Shown here: positions 10,973 to 22,440 of the stretch, piece by piece
Position numbering within the stretch: the stretch's first letter is position 1
Layout: each line of letters starts with the position of its first letter
DNA from: Fallopia convolvulus
Lineage: Eukaryota > Streptophyta > Magnoliopsida > Caryophyllales > Polygonaceae
Length of the DNA: 64,000 bases
Assembly: GCA_964016875.1 (NCBI GenBank)
Contig: OZ024727.1
Coordinates: 4,736,893 to 4,800,892, forward strand
Reading direction: 5' to 3'
The notes under the pieces: generated by a model
The model's input: the letters and a program-made list of their open reading frames with translations, nothing else
Database searches by the model: none
What the model was told of the DNA's origin: nothing
Program-made: the position numbers and the translations under genes

Positions 10973-12407
10973 CTATGGACGGCCAAGAAGAACATGTGTG
11001 GCGTCCATGTCAGTGACATCAAACAAAACAGAATCGGAATAGATGCCAATAGAAAAGGAAAGACGCACTTGTTTTGTGACCCAATGATTGCCCTCGTTAG
11101 AGATCCAAGCAAGCTTGTATGGCCTCGGATGCTCTAATTGTGGCAAGTCAAAATGAATGACAACCTTCCTTGACAAAAAGTTCCCGCAACTTCCCAAATC
11201 AATAATAACGCTCAAGGAGACGTTTTGCACCAAACACCGAGTACGGAAAATATTTTCCCATTGATCGGTAGGCACAGCCTCCTTGACGCTAAGTGCTCGG
11301 CGTGTCACGAGCAAAAGCTTGTCGACGCCGACGACAATGTCCGAGGGCGCGCAATACGCGCCATTGTCAATCGGCGTCGCGTCCTCTTCTTCCGACTCAT
11401 CTTCGTCAACGCTTTCATACGCCGCCGTTTGAGCCGAAAACAACACGCGCTTCATGTTTGGACAATCCCATTTCAAGTGGCCCCGTCCACAACATTGATA
11501 GCACTCGATGTCTCGAGTCCTTGTTTGTGGGGTAGGGGCGGCCTTGTCACGGTTTTGGCCAACCGAAGGGCCCTTGGAGTCCGTTCCGGGGGTACCTACC
11601 TTGGGTTTAGAAAAAGAAGGATAGGAAACCGGTTTAGTAACATAAACGGAAGGACTAGAGTTAAAGCCATACCTTTGGAAATTGGACGATTTCGGCCTCT
11701 TAAACTGCGTGTACAACTCCATGGCCGTGTGCATCAACCGTTCCAAGTCCTTAATTGGCAAGACAACCAAAAGATCTCGGATCCATTAGTGGAGTCCCGC
11801 CACAAAGCGAGACCGCAACGCCCCCGTTGAAGCGCTTATGCCGGCTTTGAAGAATAGATCTTCCAAGTAGACAAAGAACTCCTCCGGAGTCATGGATCCT
11901 TGACGTGCGTCTTGGATCAAAATCTGGACTTTCTCCTTGTAGTCGGGGGGTATAAATTTCTGCTACATAATAAAAACAAGTTGGTGCCACTCGGTAATGG
12001 AGGCTTTACCCTTTCGGGCCTCATCCGCTTCGAATCGGTTCCACCACATACGAGCGGCCCCCTTGAAATGAAAGGTCACCACCTCGACTTTCTCGTGCTC
12101 CTTGTAATGGCAATGTATGAGGACGTGTTCTGTACCCTACAACCACGAAATAAATTCATCAGGATTGTAGTTGCCATAGAAATCTTCAAATTTTACCTTA
12201 ACGTCATGGCGGGATACGTGCGTCGGACGCTCATTATCGATGCGCCGATTGGCACACGGAGGAGGGGTGCGATGGCACCGGTTGCCTTTGTAAGCTCCTC
12301 GGCCTGGCCCGTCACCATCGTCGCTGGGCTCGTCGTCTCCATCGCACCGAGGGGGCCGTCTGTCCTCTCAGTTTCGGTCATGGTCGCTGACTGGCTTAAA
12401 GTCGTCG
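10973..12407 (-). pseudogene. GY2 gag core, zinc knuckle and protease
   Basis: Minus-strand gag continues from 12407. The core shows EDFYGNYNPDEFISWL, a stop, then FHFKGAARMWWNRF and QGSMTPEEFFVYLEDLFFKAG. Next come a CCHC zinc knuckle (CYQCCGRGHLKWDCPN, near residues 93-108 of the segment starting at 11770) and a retropepsin-like part with IIDLGSCGNFLS and LLGRP. The usual D-[ST]-G is changed to D-L-G. At least three in-frame stops (near 12138, 11968 and 11784) are visible. The nucleocapsid would package element RNA. The copy is not intact. Confidence 0.8.
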
Positions 12408-13610
12408 TGCCAAATCAAAAATAAATCCCTAATTACTCAACTAGTATAGCTGGTAAGTCGGGGTCGAACCCAAGAGACACTTGTATCCTAAGTTTTATTA
12501 TTATCAACTCAAAGAAGTAACAAAGGGGGAATTTTGTGAATTAAAACTAAAACTAAGAATTGAAACAAACAAAACAAGCAATCAAATAGGGCAAAAGATT
12601 GGATTTTTATCAATCAGGGAAAACAATCCTATTCAAGCTTCCACTTTTCTTCCTCAAGCAGTTGATCATAGATTCAAACAAGTTATTCTTTTGGTTATTC
12701 CTATCCTGATCAGAAATATAACATGGCAACGAGACATGCAAACTTAATATCCAAACAATTCATGAAACGATCATAAATAATAGGGATATTAGCAATGAGA
12801 ACATGGATAAATAGGATACATGCAATTGAATTCCAACGAGTCAAACAATTAACATGCATTCAAATCTCTTCTCAATTGTTTTAGTCCAACGAGTCCTAAA
12901 TCAATTGAGTTGCTACAAAGATTAGGTTTTGCTACGAGAAAACCTAAATCTAGCAAAAGATAATATTAATTCCAACAAGGTGATCAATCAAGTAGAAATC
13001 AATATAATCAATATAAATTATGCCCAAGAGAATTGAAATAACCTGTAGAAATAAACCTAAAAGACGAATCTCACAACAACTTGAGTCTGAAAAAGCTTCA
13101 ACTCGAATAGAATCTAGAAAGTTTAGTTCTCCATAAGAGAGAAAAACACAAAGTCTCCAAAGTAGGTCTAAGAGAATCCAAACAAAGGCTGAAAGGTAAA
13201 CCTAAAATAGTCTCGAACAAGTCGAAAATTAAAAAGATAAAAATATAAAAATAAACTAAGCAAATCGCGATCGCTGCCCAAACCTGGCCGCGATCGCTTC
13301 CCCATGCAAACGGCGACTCCATCGGCGACCTCAACAACCGCGATCGCCACCTATACACGGCCGCGATCGCGGCCTTCGTGTCATCGCGGTCCTCAATGGC
13401 GTTCTTGTCCTCCTCGGCGACGTCCACCGCGATCGCCCCTAAGAGTGGTGGCGATCGCGGCCTTCAGCTTCTTCGAAGTCTTCAACTTCTTGCTAACTCT
13501 GAATTCCGGCCTTCAAATCTGTTCTTCAATAACGCTCATAATAGGACTAAAATACTACAGAAATATGTACTAAAAAGTCCTAGTTATGCTGTACAAAACA
13601 CAGCATATCA
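12408..13610 (-). mobile_element. Solo LTR inserted in GY2 gag
   Basis: The minus strand begins TGATATGCTG and ends GATTTGGCA, so the TG...CA ends fit an LTR. GTCG occurs on each side (12404-12407 and 13611-13614), a likely short target duplication. GY2 gag reads up to one edge and resumes at the other. No PBS, PPT or coding sequence is inside. Six GCGATCGC octamers lie between 13267 and 13458. The exact ends could be off by one or two bases, because gypsy duplications are normally 5 bp. Confidence 0.65.
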
Positions 13611-14489
13611 GTCGCGCCGATCCCCATTGCGTCGAGGCCGTTCGCGGTTGTCACGGCGCTCAAGCCGATCATACTCCGCGCGGTTCTCGGGCAACTTGGG
13701 TCTCGGAATCCAATCCCGATCCCGATCTATCCATTCCTCCGACTCATGGACCGGAGGATGGTTAAATTCCTCCACGGAATCTTCCTAGTACTCCATCATA
13801 GAGTCCTCGGATTCCGAACATGGAGTTGTCGGGCTTTGACGACCCCGATAGTCGTTGACATCGAAGTCATCACGTCCCTTGTTTTTCTTTTTCTTAGGCG
13901 TCGGAGTGACCGCCTTTTTCTTCTTCTGAGCTTGTTGACGTCGCCACTCCTCGGAGTCATACTCCTCATCGGAATGAATGTCATGAATCTGTTGTAAATC
14001 TTGGCCTTGATTAGTCGGCCGACTCTCCTTCATGGATTTCAACCTCTGGATCCCATGTTGGGTAGACGGTTCAACCATCGGGCCCTTGGCCTTCTCTTGT
14101 GCCGTAGCCCTCTGAACCGAGATACCGTGTAGCGTTACGCTCGGATTCGGGGGCTACATGTGGATCGACACGGCTGGGGGCGCTTTCTGGTCCACGGAGC
14201 GCATAAGGATGCGCTCCATGTTGGTGAATCCAGCCTCCAACGCCGCGAGGCTTGTGGCAGGCACTTTACTGAGCGTTGGAGGCACGATACCGAGCACTGG
14301 TGGCACAGTAACGAGCGCTGATGGCACGGTACCGACCCCCTTTTGCAACGCGCCTGGCGTTACGAGGATTCTCGGTTGGAGCGCCGACATTGTTTGTTGT
14401 TGGTTGTTGTTTTGTTGCTGTTGGTTGTTGTTTTGTTGCTCTACTGAATCCATGCTAGCGTCACCTAACTCAACCATAGACATGAACAA
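13611..14489 (-). pseudogene. GY2 gag N-terminal part
   Basis: This is the start of the GY2 polyprotein before the solo LTR. The frame at 14489 opens with MFMSMVELGD and a Gln/Asn run (NNNQQQQNNNQQQ), then has a Val/Pro-rich stretch with repeated TVP units. The frame at 14078 has EEYDSEEWRRQQAQKKKKA and a stop (MMEY). It then reads on in frame as EDSVEEFNHPPVHES...RDNRERPRRNG up to the LTR edge. The Arg-rich part resembles gag N-terminal regions of related elements. At least one stop and one frame change separate the pieces. Confidence 0.55.
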
Positions 14490-15345
14490 GTCAAAAGTTC
14501 CAAAAAAACAACCAACAAAAGAAGCTTAGAGACATTGTAAGGCTCACCACCCAAGTACCCATAATTGCACGAAAGAAGAGGCTTGAAAGGGTCGGCGAGG
14601 CTTAGGTCTCGACTTTACACAAGCAACGGAACAAACACAAGTACGAGCAAGCAAATACACAATGCAAGCAAGAAGGAAAGAGAGGAGGCGTCGGCTATCT
14701 AGGGTTAGCCTTTGCACGTGAGAGATAGAAGGAAGGAAAGATAGGAGATCTCGGCCTAAGAGGGAAGGCGAGATTGTGTCTTAACAAAATAGAAACAACT
14801 AAGATATGCAATCAATCAAGCAAGATAGGAGAGAGAGGGCCGAATATTTTATGGGATACTTGCCTTATTTTGGCTTGTGTATCCCACAATATCTTTTGAA
14901 GATCTTTTTTTTAAATAAACTTGGAAAGATATTACTTTATTTTGGCTTTTATCTTCCAAGATTTGTTTCCTTTTTTGTTATAATTTCGGCAACTAACAAG
15001 ATCATGTGGATTTTATCCTCCAAGATACTTGCTCTCAATAACAAATAAGAGATATGGCAGCAAAGGCAACCAAATCTCAGACACACACAATTAAGCATGA
15101 CGGACACAACTCAAACGATCCAAACAAGCAAGAATGATGCAAGCAAGACTCGACACTCAAGCAATTGAACCGAAAGAACAAGTGCAAGTCGTAGGGTTTT
15201 GGCGATTTTTTTTTATTTTCAAAGCAAACAACAATGGATCTAATGAGCGATGGCAGAGATGGCGGAAGCTAATGAATTGATGGGAAAAGAAAAAAATTCA
15301 TGCAAAAACGAGTAAAAAAGGTGAGAAAGACTTACGCAATCCTTC
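14490..15345 (-). mobile_element. GY2 untranslated leader
   Basis: This is purine-rich, gene-free sequence between the primer site and the first gag codons. No reading frame or RNA gene is supported. It has no feature of its own beyond repeated GGAAGGAAAG-type words near 14670-14760. Confidence 0.5.
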
Positions 15346-15358
15346 GGCTCTGATGCCA
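15346..15358 (-). other. GY2 primer-binding site, initiator Met tRNA type
   Basis: The minus strand reads TGGCATCAGAGCC two bases after the LTR end. It differs by one base from TGGTATCAGAGCC, the complement of the plant initiator Met tRNA 3' end used by many LTR elements. Confidence 0.85.
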
Positions 15359-15360
15359 GT

Positions 15361-16320
15361 TGATGTGAACACCATTAAGGATTCACGAGCGGATCTCGAC
15401 GTGGAAACGTAGTGGGTCTTCTCACGAACGAACTGATAGATTTGAGGTCGAAGCCTAGACTTTGAGATGAGAAAGAAGTGAAAGGATTAAGAAGGGGGCC
15501 TAGTTTGACGTAGGCCAGGAGAATATGGGATTGAGAAGAGAATTGGGGTTGACGCCTTTAGAAACAGTTCTGGAGTAAACTCGATAGCATAACATTAATT
15601 CAATCAAAGCGTAAGAAACAAAGGAGGGGGCGTGCCTCTTATATAGAGGTGAAGGCACGCAAACCCTAGCAAAACCCTAGAGGTGTGGGGCGTGGAGGGA
15701 GGCGCAAGCATGCGGCCCAAACACGAGCCCAAGCCCAAAACTATTTAGCAAAGATAGAAATGACAATAATAGTAGGGTTCAGAATGGAAATGATACTAAA
15801 AATGGCAATAAAGATACACTCGCGACAAGCCTGTGAAAAGGCATTGGCGCGCCAGCGCAAGGCATGTCGTGACACACTAGGTGTGGCACGACAAGGCCAA
15901 GGCACGCGGTGCAGCCAAGGTTGTTGCGACACGCTAGGCGTGGCACGACGGGCCATGGTGCGCGGCACACGCGAACCTCATGTCGCGACGCCGGGTTGGC
16001 CCGGCACGAACATGGGGGTCGGTACCGAGGTGTAGGCCTTGGTACCGAGCGTGGATGGCACGGTATCGGCCAGTGGTGGCTCGGTACTGGACGCGAGGTC
16101 CTCGGTACCGTGGTGCGAGGCGTCGGTGCTGGCTCCGATGACGGTGAGGCACTTGAAAAAGGGTGCGCCGGTGGATGCGTCGTGGCTTGCGTAGACTCGC
16201 GCGACGAGGGACGTCGTGGCTCAAGCTATGGCACGGGTACGAGCTCGAGTAATGGGTCCTTCGGAGTGCACAGACAAATCATCCTCTTCTTGCCTTGCCG
16301 TCAGTGAGGGTGTCACATCG
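15361..16320 (-). mobile_element. GY2 5' LTR
   Basis: This LTR of 960 bp has inverted ends (TGATGTGA on the plus strand at 15361; TCACATCG at 16313-16320). The outermost base differs from the 3' copy (TCACATCA). It is followed by the primer site. A TATA-like CTATATAA on the minus strand (15639-15646) sits at the centre of an inverted repeat (GCGTGCCT...AGGCACGC). GTCGCGAC-like words at 15821-15990 and CGGTACCGA words at 16020-16115 form two palindromic clusters. Confidence 0.85.
15639..15646 (-). promoter_or_regulatory. TATA box of GY2 5' LTR
   Basis: CTATATAA on the minus strand lies inside the 5' LTR, in the loop region of an 8-bp inverted repeat. It is placed suitably to start a genomic transcript of GY2. 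Confidence 0.55.
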
Positions 16321-16497
16321 ACCCCTCATAGTTGATTTTAGGGCAAAAGAGTTAAAAGGACGTTTTGACAGAAGCGTCCCAATCAAAGTCAAAGAAACCT
16401 TACTCGAACTCGCCCCATCTTCCCGTGCCTTTCCTTCCACCATAACACACTTATCAGATGTTAACTTCAAGTCATGCCTATGTCCAACACTTGCCAT
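16321..16497 (-). pseudogene. DUF4283 protein fragment cut by GY2
   Basis: The minus strand from the ATG at 16497 reads MASVGHRHDLKLTSDKCVMV and, after a short linker, LTLIGTLLSKRPFNSFALKS. This matches the start of DUF4283, the domain found at the N-terminus of plant LINE ORF1-like nucleic-acid-binding proteins. The frame reaches TMRG and then runs into the GY2 LTR at 16320, so the gene is cut after about 59 residues. No continuation was found beyond the other end of GY2. It is probably the 5' end of a LINE-type element whose remainder was lost or moved. Confidence 0.7.
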
Positions 16498-17282
16498 GGA
16501 AACTTTGAGAAATTAAACCGATCAGAAGACACAACAACCAAGCCCGCTGAAACCCGCACGTAGACAACGGGAGAACCCTAGCTCCCACGGCCAAAGACCG
16601 GAGAGAAGCAAACGGACCAGAAATCGCCAAGAGAACGATCGCCGGAAATTCACCTTTGTGGGCCCTAGGGTTTTCTACGTTCATTTAGAATACGAGAGGA
16701 GTAATTAAAGATGCATATTAGATCAGACACCGAGGGCCTAAAGTTTGATAAAATTAAAAATTACATAAAAACCTTAGCATAACCGGTATTAATTATTTAT
16801 TTTTTCCAAAAATATCTCGATTAGTTTGCCGCTCACGAGCTCTCAACCACGAATCGCGTCTGGCTAATATAGTTATTATATGTTTCGTCTTTCTCTCTTC
16901 ATCGTTTACATTATTTTATAAACATTATAATCTAGTAACGACTGCGCACATCAACTTAAGCCAAATCATGCACAAAATTGTTTATTAGGTACTAGATAAT
17001 GGTAATTTAATCGTTCATGGCGTCCTTAGAGATCAGTCCAATTCAAATCTTAATCATTCTTGTACTATGGATGGTGATTTGTCACCAAAAGAATTAGTTT
17101 ATAGTGTGAATGTGTCATATCAACGTTAAAATTCCACCTCATAATTAATGTATTATATTATTCATAAGCAAGTTAGATTAAATGTAAGTTTCGCATAATA
17201 GATAAGGAAGGTTCTAGCTAGCTATTCAAAATTAGCCCGCCTCAAATCATTTTATAAGGTTTGGTTCCACGGTGTTTAACCT
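16498..17282. other. Gene-free stretch upstream of the DUF4283 fragment
   Basis: 16498-16690 may be the 5' untranslated region of the DUF4283 element, since it is GC-richer than its surroundings. From 16690 to 17282 the sequence is AT-rich and I see no gene, RNA or clear repeat. Confidence 0.4.
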
Positions 17283-17900
17283 ACCTAGGGTTGGTAATTA
17301 CCCATGGATAATTGATCTATCTGTTTAACCCATCCAAAATAAATGGTCGAAAATCCAAATAAAGCGTATGATGGGTGGATTGAGTGACGGGTGAATCGGG
17401 TGACATGTCGAATATGGGTGAGAGTTTATCACCCAAATAATCCGACCCATCACCCACCCACCACCCAACCCATCACCTGTTTCACCCGAACCACCCACAA
17501 CCCATTTTAAACCCTAGTTTTCCTAGTATGTTTTGAAGGCGTTCTCATTTTTTGAACGAAAACTCCAAGTGTCTTGTTAACTTTAAAATTTTATGATGTT
17601 TTTTTTGTGTTTATTTTAATATTGCTTTTAGAACTATAGATTTGCATTTTTGATTATTTAGCATATTGATAATTTACTCATTGAATCATTATCTTTATAC
17701 GATTTTCGTATTGAATTATCAGTATGGTCACATGCAGATAATGGAAAAAATACAACAGTTATACTGGTGAACGAGTCACCCATATAACCAGAGGGTGATG
17801 GGTAATTTAGGTGATGGGTGGAACATTTTTACTCGCGGTTCAGGTGGTAGAAGTGCTCCACCCATCCATAAACCGACCCGTTAACAATGGATAAAATTTT
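17283..17900. repeat. ACCCATC-rich dispersed repeat, probable non-autonomous DNA transposon
   Basis: Degenerate runs of ACCCATCACCC and GGGTGATGGGT occur at both ends (17297-17510 and 17775-17890) around an AT-rich middle. A related piece in opposite orientation lies at 34313-34440 and shares GGGTGGAGCACTTC and CGACCCGCGA. The arrangement suggests a non-autonomous element with inverted subterminal repeats. No transposase or clear target duplication is seen. Confidence 0.45.
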
Positions 17901-17929
17901 AACTCCATTTATATTAGTGGTGATTTGGT

Positions 17930-18736
17930 TTATCATTCTAAGGTGGGATTGTATTTGTTCGATCTCCCAACAAGTTACCACTCCAAACATTATATCTTCA
18001 CTACATTAAATCACAATTTTACTAGAGTTTCTGACCAAAAACAATTTTACTAGAGTTTTTTTTTCCTTTTTGCCTTTTCGGTTAGGTTCTTCTAGTAAAG
18101 TTACTCTATAGGTCTAACTATTATCTTAATAAAAATGGTTTTTTTTGGTAGAAGAAGAAGCAGCACTAGTCACCACCTTATGGGGAATTAGAATTGAGTA
18201 TTTTTAGTAGGCATGTAGGTGGGATATATAACATGACCAATTTTATATATGGGCCACAATTTAATATGATATCTAGTTACAAGACTTGAGGAATTAATTA
18301 TTCGGTGAATGGGAGTCATAGTCGAACATTTCAACCTCAAATATAGTAAAATATTTAAACTAAATGGCTAATGGAAGAATTTGGATATATGGTCATTCAT
18401 TGTCAACGCACACACTACATGAAAAACATTTAAGTTATTTAATTAAGAAGAAACTTTACTTGAACGCATTATATTAATTATTAACATAGTTTTAGAATTG
18501 TCAATTGATTAACATCCACAGGCTCTGTGCTGATAAAAAAACAACCACAAGTTCGACGAGACCACAACAAGGGATATAGTTGTACCAAGGTTCGTTTCAT
18601 TTCCGTTTATGTTTTCGTATCATGATATATTAAGGGTCCGTTTAATATCATGATACATTAAAAATAAATTTTCTCTTACCTTAAATTACCTCATTTTTCT
18701 TACAAAAATATATCGTAAGTCCTCTTGCGATTTCCA
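17930..18736. repeat. Host segmental duplication, copy 1, left part
   Basis: Pieces of this stretch recur in order at 26480-26655 and 28990-29930. Examples are GGGCCACAATTTAATATGATATCTAG, GGAGTCATAG.CGAAC, TATTTAAACTAAATGGCTAAT and CAATTGATTAACATCCAC, each read in shorter segments. The copy continues at about 26218-26340 after the CACTA-like insertion. At 18323-18327 it keeps a single CGAAC, the pre-insertion site of the TRIM element found in copy 2. Confidence 0.65.
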
Positions 18737-18739
18737 CTG

Positions 18740-19275
18740 CTGGAAAACGCGTATGTAGCCAGGAAAATAGACATGACTTCCGCCACAAAAATAACCACGA
18801 AATCACGCTAGCCACGACATCCCCAACGGATTGCCCTACGAAAGGTGCCCTGGGGCTAAAACGCGCGAGGCTAAATATCACTCTGAAAAAGAACCACAGA
18901 AATTTAGTTTTGTGGCTATTTAGCTACAAATAATAGCCTCGAATTTGTTCATTGCTAGTTTTGTGGCTATTGGCCACGAAAGTCATGTTCAACCATATTA
19001 GCCAGAATTGAATTTCGTGGTTAGTTTTGAGTGCATCACCATCAAATTTTAGCCACGAATATATTTTGTATCTAAAGTCGAGTCAAATTTGAACTCATAA
19101 TCGCACCTATTTCGTGGCCATTAGCCTTGAAATTTGCCATGAATCTATTTAGGGGGGAAATCTGTGGCCATTTAGCCTTAACATTTGCACTGAATGTATT
19201 TGGTAGGAAAGTTTGTGGCCATTTAGCCTTGAAATTTGTATTGAATCTATTTTGTTTCAAATTTTGTGGTTAAAT
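18740..19275. repeat. CACTA-1 left subterminal repeats
   Basis: The words GCCACGAAA, TAGCCACAAA and GTGGC(T/C)A recur about every 30-60 bp. Such arrays bind the element's own DNA-binding protein in known CACTA systems. The short reading frame at 19072-19260 is a product of the repeat. Confidence 0.6.
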
Positions 19276-19760
19276 AATTACGCATTTAAAAAAAATAAAA
19301 AGAATATTATACCATAATATTGCATATTTGCATCATTATATTAATGTAATTACATAGTCTATAATACACTTATGGTTAAATAATTACGCATTTAAAAAAA
19401 ATATTATACCATAATATTGCATATTTGCATATTTGCATCCCACAACAAATCAATATCAATATCATTCACAGAATCAGAAGTTAGTAGTGAATACAAGATT
19501 AGGGATGGGGTCCATACTCAAATCAATATCATTCAATTCTTAACTAATCTGAAAATTAATAATTTCTATACAAACATAAATCTAATATTGTACAAGTGCA
19601 AGTGCATTCTTGCAGAAGTTTCGACCTCCTTTCCTCATGTAAAAGTGCATTCTTGCAGCTTTAAGGTTGGACTCCTATTAAAACAGATATTATGTAATAA
19701 AAGTTACGGCTCTTTGAATTTCAAAGCAATGGCTGTGTTTGGAACTATGATGTAATTTAC

Positions 19761-20064
19761 CTTTTCCTTCAGTGCTCGGATGATTCCATTGAATGTAGTA
19801 GCAACGTCAATGAAATTGGCAATTCCTCCTCCGATTACTAGAGCCCTCTTACGACCGTCAGGATTAGCAGTTGCACACTGAAACAATTGATTAAATGCTC
19901 ATTTTATGCTATGTACAAGAAGAAAGAAAAAAAAAGAACTATAATGGATGGAGTCAACTAACGTCAATCACAACTCTGGCATACTACAAAACCTCCTCTT
20001 CATTTGGAACTCCACCGTATTCAACATAGTTGCCTAGGTTAGCAGAAAAGCTAAGATCCCCAAC
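19761..20064 (-). pseudogene. ACLA: ATP-citrate lyase alpha subunit, two captured exons
   Basis: Two adjoining minus-strand exons match plant ATP-citrate lyase subunit A, the cytosolic enzyme that makes acetyl-CoA from citrate. The upstream exon (20064-19963) reads GDLSFSANLGNYVEYGGVPN then EEEVL-stop-YARVVID, bounded by CAG acceptor and GT donor. The next exon (19877-19761) reads CATANPDGRKRALVIGGGIA and continues to IIRALKEK, again with proper splice signals. The family has Gln where the TAG stands (EVLQYARVV), so this copy carries a nonsense change. The intron between (19962-19878) is retained, so it arose by DNA capture and not from mRNA. The rest of the gene is absent. The retained stretch surrounds the succinyl-CoA-synthetase-like ligase core. 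Confidence 0.85.
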
Positions 20065-21207
20065 CTGTAGACAGGAAACAAATTCAAATGTAAGACTTGG
20101 TTATATAATGCACTGAAGCTTCAAAACATGCTAAATGAACTGTAATGTTCTCGTGTGTCATGGACTCGTATGTTGCTCGACGAATTCGATCAATAGTATC
20201 TTAAGTCCTGTAACAAGCTTGAGTGATTGGATTCGGCGGGTCTGAAAGTGAGCCATTGAGAATGTGATCTGCAAACCAGTGATTTGCAGATTCAGTGTAG
20301 TGCACCGCATCTAGCTTGCAGAAAGAAAGAAAGACAAGAAAAAGCTCCTATTTGGATTCCATTGTGTTTTCGATCTGAAACACAAAACTTTTCAAGCTTC
20401 AGAAAGTGGTCGTATAGTTTCCCTGTTTCAACCAATGTCTCGCATGCACATAAATTAAATTCAATTCAATTCAACTATAACCTATATACTTTCTGCAAAA
20501 GTAGAGCTACTTTGGAGTAAAAATTGCTAATTTTTTATAGATGTATCACATCTCTCTCTCTCTCTGTGCATGTATCATGTATTAGAAAGAAAGTGGTGCA
20601 CAGTAGATTAACACTTTATCACCATGCAGAAATTTTTAGCATCTAATGATATTGTCTTGTTCATACTGTATGACTAGGTATAATCAAAAGATTAACAATT
20701 TGAATTTGGTTCTGGAGAGGATCTTTATTTTGAACTCATTTTATCCACAGGAATAAGAACAATTAATTTTTTTTTTGGTTGAAAGAATAAAAACAGTTAA
20801 TGGGTTTGGAAACTCTTCCCACATTTATATATAAGAGATGATGCCATTAACTTAAAATTGGGTGATCTGGCATTATATGTAATTAATAAAAATAAAAAAC
20901 ATGAAATCGTGCACCTCTCCCTGATTAGTTACTACATGAGTTCACCAAAAATGTAACACAAGAATCATCATAAAGCACACTCAGTACACACAAATATGTG
21001 CAACTTCATTTTTAAATTTTACTCCGATCCATCTATAAGTACGTGTGCAGTGTATTGTATAAGAATGGAAGAGCTAGCGTGCTATACTTGATAATGCCCA
21101 AGATTAATTTCAAATAACTTTCTTATCATGAATGAATTGGTCGTACAAATTAAAAAAATAAGCAATTGATTAATTAAGCTAGGGTATAAACATTAGAAGT
21201 TAGTTAC
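20065..21207. other. Gene-free stretch inside CACTA-1
   Basis: AT-rich sequence between the ACLA and NAC fragments. A (CT)n run sits at about 20551-20565. Minus-strand sequence at 20150-20300 has a short open stretch that I do not recognise. No third NAC exon was found here. Confidence 0.5.
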
Positions 21208-21936
21208 CTGTGGTGGTCCATTCTCGTCGGTTTCGAGCCTATATTCGTGCATGATCCAGTCAGATTTCTGGCCGTTGGGAGCCCTACCCTTGTAGAAGAC
21301 AAGGGTTTTCCTCATTCCAATGAGCTTCGTCTTGTCGTAGACGGCTTTGTCCCTTCCGGTGGCCTTCCAAAACCCGGCCATGGTGGCTCTGTTGGTCCTC
21401 GTCCCCGTCGGATACTTTTTGTCCTTGTGGCTGAAGAAGTACCACTCGTTCTGCTCTTCGTATCCTATCCTACATCTCTCTGCATCATTACCAACATTAA
21501 GACCAATTAATCTTCTGAATCTAAGCCTATCTATCTATATAGGTAAAACAATACTTAATTTGAAACTATTTTGGAGCAATTGGTAGCTGAAATTAAGAAA
21601 CTTTTAATTGGTGTGCATGAGATCAATAGAATACGACTATGGTTAGACATAGTGTGAATTGGATCTAGCTAGTGAGATTTGAGAACATGAAAGAACAAGG
21701 AGGAAAAGTATACATGCATATACATGTATATATGAATTGGAAATATGTACAAGCTAGTAGGCATATATACCTTGTAGATCCCAGGGCTCAATTCGGTACA
21801 AATCGATGTCTCTGATGACATCGAGATCGATCCTTTGAGATGTAACCTTCTTCTTAAAGTAGTAACCGACGAGCTCTTCATCAGTTGGGTGGAACCGAAA
21901 GCCTTGCGGTACGCATGATTCCATCGGCTCCATCAA
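21208..21936 (-). pseudogene. VND-type NAC transcription factor, exons 1-2 only
   Basis: Exon 1 (21936-21771) reads MMEPMESCVPQGFRFHPTDE and on to IEPWDLQ, which is NAC subdomains A and B. Exon 2 (21479-21208) holds subdomains C and D (WYFFSHKDKKYPTGTRTNRA, FWKATGRDKAVYD, GMRKTLVFYKGRAPNGQKSD, MHEYRLETDENGPPQ). The intron has a GT donor and GCAG acceptor and keeps phase. The sequence is closest to VND1-3-like NACs, regulators of vessel cell fate and secondary walls. The usual third exon with subdomain E (EEGWVVCRAF) and the activation region is missing: after the exon 2 donor only AT-rich DNA follows. VPQGFRFHP replaces the usual VPPGFRFHP. It sits on the same strand as the ACLA exons inside a transposon, so I infer a captured fragment. 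If spliced and translated it would be a DNA-binding domain with no activator. Confidence 0.85.
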
Positions 21937-22189
21937 GTGTCTTTAACTTTTTTTTTCTTTTAGCTTCTTTACTTGAGCTGCATAGAATTCACCAGCAAGC
22001 ACTAAGCAAACCTTGATGTATTCATCATCTTAGAATCATAACCAAGTGAAAATTAGATCTGAGAAAAAGGGCTGCTTTTCCATTTCCTAAACAAGTGAAA
22101 ACTAGATCTGAAAAATAAAAACCACAATTGACATAAAAAGAGACATTAGGAAACAAAATTCAATTGAAAACGACAAGTTCAGACCGATC

Positions 22190-22440
22190 AATTTGGAGAC
22201 GAATTTGTAGGCTTTGACGAGGCGGGGAAGATATGCCGACGGTGAAGAATCTGAATTCTTTCTCCCGATTTTGTCGTTCGATCCGTATTCTCTCGGGTTC
22301 CTCCCTCAACATGGAGACGAATTTGCGGACTTTGACAAGGAGGAGAAGATATACCGGCGGTGAAGAATCCGGATTCTTTCTCCCTGAGTCTGTCGCTCCA
22401 TCCCGATTCTCTCTCTTAAGTTCCTTCCTATAGTTGTTTA
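22190..22440. repeat. Two tandem copies of a GAAGAATC..GAATTCTTTCTCCC repeat
   Basis: A unit of about 117-123 bp beginning TGGAGACGAATTTG is repeated at about 22193 and 22311. Each copy contains a GGTGAAGAATC(T/C)G.ATTCTTTCTCCC core. The same core appears in several copies at 33375-33680 and inverted at 32790-32885, so it is a dispersed family. It lies just upstream of the NAC fragment. Confidence 0.6.

Noticed and set aside
11225..11830. 201-residue plus-strand ORF, and 11900-12424
   Set aside because: Both are antisense to GY2 gag and protease, whose zinc knuckle and protease motifs are clear on the minus strand.
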